Source: Pleurotus ostreatus/Saccharomyces cerevisiae fusant (Eukaryota > Opisthokonta). Taken from it: a stretch of 14,110 bases of DNA. The notes under the pieces are model-generated. The model made no database searches, was not told where the DNA came from, and was given only the letters and a program-made list of their open reading frames with translations. The stretch is taken from positions 1-14,110 of the forward strand of contig JAMQCK010000909.1 of assembly GCA_024196135.1 (NCBI GenBank). The letters run 5' to 3'. Shown one piece after another: positions 1-6,517 of the stretch (position 1 is its first letter; every line of letters starts with the position of its first letter). Both the position numbers and the translations under genes were made by a program.

Positions 1-397
1 TTTTGAAGCGTCTGCGCATAGCCTTCTCTGATGTCTGCTGGAGATCCGCTTCGACCCCGCCTACTACGGCCATTTCAAGTGCAATATACGTTCGATCCGA
101 CATGGTTATCCGGCAATTAACAAGTGCGCATCTCTCGCCCTCTTCTCCTATTGCATCGCTTCCGGATGTTGACGCTTGACCTCATCGCAGGTGGCTGAAA
201 AAACTGTACTGGACAAACGACGCCTTCAAGTCCAGCACGCGTTTTGACCACATCAAGACGGGGTATTATTCGCAGGTACGCAGCACGGACCTCTTCGTCG
301 TTCTGACAAGTGCGATGTACGACGACTGACCCTCGCCCAGAATAATCCTAGTGGAATCGTACCTCTGGGCCCGATACCCGACATCGAACCTCTGTAA
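1..397 (+). pseudogene. 3' fragment of a Xi-class glutathione transferase (GHR/ECM4-like), partial and probably frame-broken
   Basis: Seen: three exon pieces match the C-terminal exons of the GHR gene at 3208-4858. They are about 44-123, 191-275 and 341-397, separated by introns 124-190 (GTGCGC...CGCAG) and 276-340 (GTACGC...GCCCAG). The second junction phase and the end of the protein (PLGPIPDIEPL, then TAA at 395-397) agree with that gene. Shared motifs include GHFKCN, WLKKLYW and STRFDHIKT. It is three codons shorter near the last junction. The reading frame upstream of RFDP meets a TGA at 29-31, while the D-V-R-L-like homology continues in another frame with bases missing, so a deletion/frameshift near 30-45 is likely. 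Alternatives: an unusual intron acceptor at about 44, or an intact gene extending left of the window. Homology is near certain; pseudogene status is moderate. Confidence 0.6.
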
Positions 398-2000
398 TTC
401 TTTTACATGAATTTGCTATGACATCGACTTCGCGCCAGAGCTTTTTCCTGACGAGCAGAGCAATGCTGCGAAGACAATTTTTCGGAGTGCAGGCAGCCCT
501 CACGTACCACTGATTTCTACAGCATACGACACAAAATAACTGCGAACTCGACGCACTTCCCCACCGGAGATTTTCCCAAAAATTGGACACTCGCCAGGTG
601 CCTGTGATGCCCAGACGCGTACGACGATTGAAGATCGCGTACGACGCGATTGCTGAGCCGAATGCGCGGCCCCTACCCCGGAACAGCGACAGCACCTTCA
701 GATGTGCTCGACTCTGCGCTCAACCCGCCTTCTTGGCACCCCTCGCGGCGTATCCACCCTTATAGGGCCGCTATGAAACCCACCCAACCCTTCCGCCGTG
801 CGCGGTGCACCATCTCCTCCCAGTACGCCCGCCTCAGCACATAGACGAGCACTCCACTCCCCTCTAACCGCCATATCTAGGGAATGTGGACTCGGCGTCA
901 CGGATGAAGAGGGGTCTGGCGCAGTGGGAGGCACTGTACACAATAATGCACGGCGGACTGGGGTGAGTGACTTCCCTGACCACGGAAAGGTCCGGTATGC
1001 TATTGCGGGCGGGGCCTGGAAGATCGAGCAGACAGAGAAGACCGGGCTGAGCCCAGTGTCATATCCCAGAGGGCGATAGGTCGCGATCGGCTCATCCCCG
1101 CCGCCTGCGCTCGTCTCATCCTCGACGCTTACGCCGTCTAGGAGGACCTCGCGCAAGCGATAGGAGCTCGATGGGGCTGACGCTCGGGAAATGGGGCTGG
1201 AGGCCCTGTTTGGACCGAGCCTCGCGACACTGCGTCTGGGCGATGAGCGTTGGGAAGAAGCAAGGTGAGCACGAGGCGGACGTTCATAACCTAGTAGAGG
1301 GGAGATTGGTCGGCGGGTCAGGTGAGGTGTTCGGCAGGAAGGCGAAAACGGATATCGTCCTAGGGAATCCAATGTCCATCGGAGGTGAGTCCTATTCGTT
1401 CCACTGAGGCACACCCCATGCTCATGCAAGTGGAGGAGTCCTTGTTAGGTCCATGCTGAGGAGGCTTCATGAGAGCAGAAATGCATCACGTTGCGCGACG
1501 AACGCGGTCCGCAAATTGATGTGTAGGCCACTGAAAGGCTGGGCCAATGGGTACGTATCGAGTCGTTCCAGCTCATCGAAGATGATTGCCTCTTTGACCC
1601 TCATCCTTCTGACCGCACCCTGACCGCAATCTTCAGACTGTTTGTCTTCATCGCAGGCTGTAGCCGTGTTACCGCCCGTGGGTTGTGGCAAGTAAGTCTT
1701 CAAGCTCGCTCTATAGTGGCTGTGTTAACTTCATTTTCTCGCAGGGCCATACGCAAGTCAGGATTCTATCCGCAACGCCCACCCTCTCCATTGTCAAGAT
1801 CCTTTCTGCACGCGCTAAAGGAAGGAAAGGAACGGGGATTCTTGGCCTGGAGACCTTGTTTCGTCGATTGGCTTACGAATCGCGCCCATCGCTGAGTATA
1901 CAGTGATCATGCTGATGGAACAGTCAGAGCGGACTGAAGCTGCGCTACAAGCCGAGGTACAATTGAATGCAGTGCACTCCGAACGCGAGTCACGTCAAGG
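398..2000. other. Long stretch without an intact gene
   Basis: About 1.6 kb between the GHR fragment and the next promoter. No open frame here reads like a convincing protein. The longest, on the minus strand over 698-1429, is rich in Ser/Pro/Arg and lacks recognisable motifs. The only structure I see is the cluster of plus-strand splice-like signals between about 1265 and 1745, listed separately. Confidence 0.6.
1171..1906 (+). pseudogene. Possible decayed spliced gene, identity unknown
   Basis: Seen: several donor/acceptor pairs of the type used by the real genes here occur in order on the plus strand. They are GTGAGC at 1265 with GGCAG ending 1337; GTGAGT at 1385 with a weaker CAAG ending 1430; GTACGT at 1551 with CATCGCAG ending 1656; and GTAAGT at 1692 with a GTTAAC branch-like site and CTCGCAG ending 1745. 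Joining them does not give one continuous frame: the piece from 1432 is open to 1550 but runs into a stop straight after the third splice. The open piece after 1746 reads GILGLETLFRRL, which faintly recalls the segment before the first EF-hand loop of calcyphosin-type proteins. That resemblance is from memory and weak. Chance signals in a GC-rich spacer are a real alternative. Confidence 0.22.
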
Positions 2001-2039
2001 TTTTGTAACGGGCAGCGCATGCCCACTGGGGCCTCCCTC

Positions 2040-2047
2040 TATATAAG
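2040..2047 (+). promoter_or_regulatory. TATA box of the secreted-protein gene
   Basis: TATATAAG lies 94 bp before the ATG at 2142 and is followed by a C/T-rich leader, as expected for a strongly transcribed fungal gene. Confidence 0.6.
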
Positions 2048-2141
2048 CGGACCACCTGCCACCTCTCATCCTCCATTCCGCATTCTCTTCACCAAGTTCC
2101 CTCTCCGACTTAACACACCCAAAAACCTTCTTCACTTCAAG

Positions 2142-2739
2142 ATGTTCGCCGCCTTCGCCCTCTTCTCCGCCGCCGCCCTCGTCAACGGCGCCGGCCTCAA
2201 GTCCGCCTCGACCTCGCCCTACGGCCAGAGCGCGGCCAACTTCACGCTGCACCAGATCAACAACGCGGCGTACGTGCTCGACGCGGGCAAGCCCGTCGAC
2301 CTCACCGTGTCCGCCGTCGTCGAGGGCGACGCGCTCAAGACGCTGTGCCCGATGGCGGGGCTCGAGGCCGCGCTCGTGCCCGTGGCGGGCTCGGACCCGG
2401 CGAACTACACGGTCACGTTCGTGAGCTCGCGCGAGGGGCTGCCGGAGGGCACGGTCTTCGGCGGCTGGAGCCTGTCGGACGACAAGGTCGGCCTGTCGAA
2501 CGCGAACTTCCAGAAGGTCGTGAACTCGGTGAGTGTTCCGGAGAGGGCTGGTGAGGTGGTGTGGTGGCTGATGTGGTTGATAGATCGGCGGTGGCGAGGG
2601 GAAGTTTGAGACTGAGCGCACGGCGCTGTACGGGGACGATGTCTTCGCCTTCACCTGGGTCGATGCGCCCTACTACCACAACGGCGCCTACTGGGGCTCG
2701 TACCTCGTCCTCGACAACGCCAACGACGTTTCTTGCTAA
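2142..2739 (+). CDS. Secreted protein of unknown function, 180 aa
   Basis: Exons 2142-2528 and 2584-2739; the 55-nt intron (GTGAGT...TGATAG) is phase 0. The protein begins MFAAFALFSAAALVNGA, a classical signal peptide with likely cleavage after residue 16-17, so it should enter the secretory pathway. The mature part has N-glycosylation sequons at about Asn33 (NFT) and Asn89 (NYT). It has only two cysteines, Cys69 (TLCPMAG) and the terminal Cys180, which could form one disulfide. The C-terminal half is Gly/Tyr/Trp rich (FGGWSL, FTWVDAPYYHNG, YWGSYL). Codon choice is strongly biased to C/G third positions, suggesting high expression. I do not recognise a domain; the composition suits a small beta-rich cell-wall or extracellular protein of the lineage-restricted kind common in Agaricomycetes. 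A well-formed intron follows the stop (see findings), so the last few residues could differ if an alternative donor at 2728 is used. Confidence 0.8.
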
Positions 2740-2751
2740 GCATCCAATCTG

Positions 2752-2801
2752 GTACGCGCTCTTTCTCCACATCATCTGACGCTTCGCTAACTTTTCTATA
2801 G
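2752..2801 (+). other. Probable 3' UTR intron, 50 nt
   Basis: GTACGC donor at 2752, GCTAAC branch site at 2786-2791 and CTATAG acceptor ending at 2801. The signals and 50-nt size match coding introns in the window, but it begins 12 nt after the TAA of the secreted-protein gene. A stop this close to a junction would not be expected to trigger nonsense-mediated decay. An alternative is a longer intron from a GTTTCT donor at 2728, which would replace the last residues by a short ASIASS tail. Confidence 0.5.
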
Positions 2802-2822
2802 GCCTCTATCGCATCCTCGTAG

Positions 2823-3207
2823 GGTTGTTACGTCGGACACTGGCACTACCTTTATTATTGCACTATACTTACACCCGAATTTAATTTGACTATCCTTGGT
2901 TCAGAATTTATTCCTTCATCAGTGTGCTCGGTAATGAAGCCTTACTTCAAGGTCAGGGTAATCCATTTCCTTGCTGATATGAAGTCATGTCCAGCTCTCC
3001 CTGAGGTAGGGTCAGGAAGGAAGCGGATATAATGATGGGCGTGAGAAACGCGAGAACAAGGACTCCCTTGTTTACCCGGCCCTGCTCCTCACCTTGACAG
3101 TAGCCTCTTACGCCGCTGACCATGCATCCACTGCTCTTGTCCTACCTTGACCTCCGCTCAAGGCCCCTCCTCCTAACGTCCTCAGTCAGCACTCAGTCAG
3201 CACCGTC
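2823..3207. other. Intergenic spacer
   Basis: Contains the 3' flank of the secreted-protein gene (A/T-rich around 2850-2890) and the upstream region of the GHR gene. I see no TATA box close to 3208 and no other gene. Confidence 0.5.
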
Positions 3208-4858
3208 ATGAGCTCGACGCTCCTAGCCAGACGTTTCGCGCTTGTTGGACGTAGTGCGCGACTGCCAGCTGACATCACTGGCGGCACTCGCGTCATGAGT
3301 ATATATGCGCGTTCGCTGGCGTCCAAGGCTTACTCTCGACCTCTGCCAACATCCTCTCCGTCGTCGCTGCCTGCATTTCCACACGCAACACCCAAACGCG
3401 CCATGTCATTGAAGACCGCGAACGAGAAGAACGACGGGTCGTTCAAGCGGCAGGACTCGTCCTTCCGCAACTTCATCGAGAAGGGCGGCAAATTCGCGCC
3501 TGAGCGCGATAGGTACCACCTCTACGTGTCGTATGCCTGTCGTACGTGGTCCAGAACTGCAAGGATAGCTCATGCTAACGCGCCATTGCAGCTTGGGCGA
3601 CGCGCGCGCTGATCATGCGCAAGTTGAAGGGATTGGAGGACATCATCCGTACGTCTCCCTCATCCCCTCCCTCGACGCCTATCTCAACCTCCTTCTCCTC
3701 GCTCAGCCTTCTCCGCCGTTTCTCCCCGCATGGGTACCAACGGCTGGCCCTTCCGCCGCGACGACGACGAGGAGTCGATCTTCCCCGCCGCCGACCCCGA
3801 CCCGCTCTACCACTCCGCGCACGTCAAGGACCTCTACTTCCGCGCCGACCCAGAGTACTCGGGGCGCTTCACCGTGCCGGTCTTGTGGGACAAGAAGCTG
3901 CACACGATCGTCAACAATGAGAGCTCGGAGATCATCCGTATCTTTAATGAGGGGTTCAACGAGCTGCTGCCGGAGGAGAAGGCGGGGCTGGATTTCTATC
4001 CGGAAGAGCTGCGCAAGGGGATTGATGAGGTGAACGGGTGGGTGTATACGCAGATCAATAGTGAGTGGGTGTGGGTATATGCGTGCGGTTGGCGGCTGAC
4101 TGACCGTGTAGATGGTGTGTACCGCACCGGGTTCGCGACGACGCAGGAGGCGTATGAGAAGGCCGTGAACGAGGTCTTCGACGGGCTCGACAAGGTCGAG
4201 AAGATACTGGAGAAGAGCGAGTACCTCGTCGGCGGCAAGTTGACGGAGGCGGACCTTCGGCTGTGGGTCACCATCGTCCGCTTCGACCCCGTCTACGTCG
4301 GCCACTTCAAGTGCAACTTCCGCACCATTCGCGCGGGGTACCCTGCTATCAATGAGTACGTAGCCGCCGCATCGTCCTGCCCTTGGCGCTCTTTCTGTAC
4401 CCTTCGCTCGACCTAGTTCACTGATAGACCGCGCAGATGGCTGAAGAAACTGTACTGGAACAACGATGCCTTCAAGTCCAGCACGCGCTTCGACCACATC
4501 AAGACGCATTACTACTGGTCGCACCCGCATGTAAGTGTTTTTTTGAGCATCCAGTCTTGTCCTCGTCCCAGCCGCCGGCCCTCTCTCGTATGGCACCTAG
4601 TCCTTCCCTGTCCGCTGTTCCATCCTTTTCTACCCGCTCTTCCAACCCTCAACAAACGGCTCTTGTCGCCTGCCCTCGGGTTCATCCCCCTCCATTCCCT
4701 CGGGATAAACCTCCTCTATTTTCGTATTCCGCACAGCTCAATGCGAAGCCTTTCGTCGCTGTACCTCGCGGAAGGAAATGCGCGTACTGACCCCTGCCCA
4801 GATAAACCCGACTCGGATCGTCCCTCTTGGCCCTATACCCGACATCGAGCCCCTGTAG
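3208..4858 (+). CDS. Glutathionyl-hydroquinone reductase (Xi-class GST, ECM4/GTO type), 379 aa
   Basis: Exons 3208-3541, 3592-3648, 3707-4060, 4112-4355, 4437-4530 and 4802-4858; introns of 50, 58, 51, 81 and 271 nt, all GT-AG, and the joined frame is open throughout. Family members reduce glutathionyl-(hydro)quinones to hydroquinone and glutathione disulfide, using a catalytic cysteine in a CPWA motif. Here Cys111-Pro-Trp-Ala is split by the first intron (codon C|CT), which confirms that splice. Downstream come the thioredoxin-fold segment (PRMGTNGWPF, then GRFTVPVLWDKK, NNESSEIIR) and the helical GST domain (LTEADLRLWVTIVRFD, GHFKCN, WLKKLYW, FDHIKTHYY), ending PIPDIEPL. The N-terminus up to Met66 is Arg/Ser rich with few acids, like a mitochondrial presequence. 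Starting at Met66 (3403) gives a 314-residue cytosolic form closer to the usual length, so the start is uncertain. The last intron is long, but its acceptor has a good CTGAC branch and matches the paralogue at 1-397. Confidence 0.92.
3300..3306 (+). promoter_or_regulatory. Internal TATA-like motif inside GHR exon 1
   Basis: TATATAT sits 97 bp before the in-frame Met66 codon (3403), nearly the same spacing as the TATA box to ATG of the 2142 gene. It could drive a shorter transcript encoding the cytosolic form. It lies in coding sequence, so it may be coincidental. Confidence 0.25.
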
Positions 4859-5026
4859 AACAGCTTATTCATGAGCAAGATCTATATATGAGCGCATAAA
4901 CTCCATGTACAAACCTGGATAACGACCGGCGCAATTGCGCCAGAACGAACCGCAAACACAAACACACATCGTGCGCGCCACCCCCTAATAAACGCCAAGC
5001 CCAACCAAACAAGCACCTGCTCGCCA

Positions 5027-5034
5027 TGACGTCA
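5027..5034. promoter_or_regulatory. CRE-like palindrome TGACGTCA
   Basis: Perfect 8-bp palindrome, the known binding site of ATF/CREB-type bZIP factors, about 190 bp upstream of the TATA box at 5223. An 8-bp match can arise by chance, so the role is inferred. Confidence 0.35.
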
Positions 5035-5222
5035 CGCGTTCTCGGTGACCCCGTGGGTCCAGGTCGCGCGCGTCGGTTTCTTTCCCTGTTCTTTCCTACC
5101 TTATCTCGGTTGCGCTCCTTGCAGGTCCCGGTATTTCGCTCAGCATCGCTCCTTATCTGCTCATGCGGCCCATCCGTCACCCACTCAACTCCTCTATAGC
5201 CGCGCCGCGGCGGTCCGCCGCA

Positions 5223-5229
5223 TATAAAG
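5223..5229 (+). promoter_or_regulatory. TATA box of the RidA-like gene
   Basis: TATAAAG, 167 bp before the ATG at 5396, directly after a GC-rich block. This is the only good TATA match in the spacer. Confidence 0.55.
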
Positions 5230-5395
5230 GCGCGTCGCTGAGGCGAAAGAACTTTCGTGGAGAGGACCCGCGCGGACGCCAGAGCGGTTTTATATTCCTC
5301 AGACTCAGACGGCGCCCGACCTTCACAGCCCAGTCTCCCTATCCACTGTCCACGGTTCACTGCGGACCCCCTTTCCGCACACGCATTGCAGCATC

Positions 5396-6229
5396 ATGAA
5401 GTTCCTCAGTCCGGCTGTTTCCCTCTTTCTCGCTGCCGTCCTGCCCTTCGCGGCAGCCCAGCAGGCGAACTACACGTCGCCCCAGGGCGTGGAGATCCTC
5501 AACCCCTCGCAGAGCATCAGCGCGACGGGGCCGTGGAGCTTGATGTCGATTGCGGGCGATTCGGTCTATGTTGCGGGTGAGTGGTAATCTCACTCGTGTG
5601 CCTTTTCGAGCTGTCGAATCTTGTCAAAGACTGCGGCTGGCGAAGGACTCGCGAGTCGCGAGCGTTCAGGACTCGCGAGTCGCGTGCGTTCAGGACTCGC
5701 GTCTCGCGAGCGTTCAGAATCAACCTGCTGACCCAATAACCTCTCAGGCATGCGCGGCATCTACCCCTCGAACGACTCGATGGCCGAGGTTGGCTACCCG
5801 CGCATCAGGCAGGCCTTCCTCAACATGCAGTGGCTCGCGGAGTACGCGGGCGCGGAGCTGACGGACTGCGCGCGGCTGGTGGTGTATACGACTGATATGT
5901 TTAGGTGAGCAATCTGGTCTGTCAAGGGTTAGGCCCGTTTTGTCAACCATACGGCCCAACTCATCCGCTACGCGAACGTGGAGGATCCTTTGTAGCCAAC
6001 TATAATCGCTTTGGCTCGCTTAGCAGCTGTCATGGGCGGCTCACTTCGTCCAACGATAACTTACCCACTACCCAGATACCGCCCCATCGTCAACCAGGTG
6101 CAGGAGGAGCTCTGGAAGAACGGGACGTACCCGCCGCGGACGATCGTCGAGGTGCAGAGGCTGAACCAGGACGACATCGTCGAGGTCGAGGGCACGTTCT
6201 ACCTCGGCTCGGGGGCGAAGTTTGTGTAG
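5396..6229 (+). CDS. RidA/YjgF/UK114-family protein with signal peptide, 163 aa
   Basis: Exons 5396-5576, 5748-5904 and 6076-6229; both introns are 171 nt (GTGAGT...CTCTCAG and GTGAGC...CCCAG), with phases 1 and 2. Residues 1-21 (ending LPFAAAQ) form a clear signal peptide. The rest is one RidA domain: the VAGMRG strand, the helix IRQAFLNMQWLAEYAGAELT, the strand ARLVVYTTDM, the second helix YRPIVNQVQEELW, then PPRTIVEVQRL and DIVEVEGTFYLG. Arg134 in YPPRTIVEV matches the active-site arginine of enamine/imine deaminases, and an acidic residue is kept in VEVEGTF. RidA proteins hydrolyse reactive 2-aminoacrylate-type imines and usually work in cytosol or mitochondria, so a secretory form is unusual and its substrate is unknown. 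N-glycosylation sequons NYT, NDS and NGT fit secretion. Length beyond the signal peptide (about 142) is a little above the usual 125-130. A downstream ATG start without the leader would remove part of the fold, so the leader looks genuine. Confidence 0.85.
5645..5716 (+). repeat. 24-bp tandem repeat, three copies, in intron 1 of the RidA-like gene
   Basis: Copies at 5645-5668, 5669-5692 and 5693-5716, starting GGACTCGCG and ending GCGTTCA. Copy 2 differs from copy 1 at one base and copy 3 at two. The first two copies each contain the perfect 12-bp palindrome GACTCGCGAGTC. The array lies wholly inside the intron. Confidence 0.9.
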
Positions 6230-6235
6230 GGGGGC

Positions 6236-6349
6236 GTCTGGCGCAAAGTGACACTCTGGACACGCAAAATGGTGACAGTATGGACACGCAAAGTGGTGGC
6301 GCTCTGGACACGCAGCTCGGACCGCGTCTGTACACGCAACTTGGGCTCA
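6236..6349 (+). repeat. Degenerate 24-bp tandem repeat just after the RidA-like stop codon
   Basis: Four units of 24 bp at 6254-6277, 6278-6301, 6302-6325 and 6326-6349, with a shortened unit at 6236-6253. The conserved core is CTCTGGACACGCAA with a variable tail. It begins 7 bp past the TAG at 6227-6229 and so probably lies in the 3' UTR. It is unlike the intron array in sequence but has the same period. Confidence 0.8.
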
Positions 6350-6517
6350 GCAGACTAATGTGGGTGCGCAGATATATGGGATTGCGCCGGACGCCAGGAC
6401 GAGACGCTGTACATTGCGAATGATGCTAAAAGTACAATACTGGGATGGAAAGCATAGATGAGATGTACGAGTACAATGGTTGTCGAATAGAGGCACAAGG
6501 TACAGCAGGAACCGAGC

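Larger units (their letters stand above)
4859..5395 (+). promoter_or_regulatory. GHR 3' flank and promoter region of the RidA-like gene
   Basis: No gene is visible in these 537 bases. The right half is promoter-like: a CRE-type palindrome at 5027-5034, a GC-rich block (CGCGCCGCGGCGG) near 5202, a TATA box at 5223-5229 and a C/T-rich leader up to the ATG. Confidence 0.5.

Noticed and set aside
698..1429. 243-residue open frame on the minus strand
   Set aside because: Composition is Ser/Pro/Arg rich without domains, it starts and ends in spacer, and splice-like signals in the same region are on the other strand.
1995..2654. 219-residue minus-strand open frame
   Set aside because: It is antisense to the secreted-protein gene; its Arg/Val/Glu-rich text reflects the strong third-position GC bias of the real exon.
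3703..4596. 297-residue minus-strand open frame
   Set aside because: It is antisense to the GHR exons, whose spliced product carries family motifs; the antisense frame carries none.
5645..5716. CRISPR-like array
   Set aside because: The copies are directly abutting with no unique spacers and lie in a eukaryotic intron.
5550..5861. Coding reading of the 24-bp repeat (a repeated DSRVASVQ pattern)
   Set aside because: The period is a multiple of three so a frame stays open by construction, but the array lies in an intron whose splicing restores the RidA fold; retention gives a stop just after exon 1.
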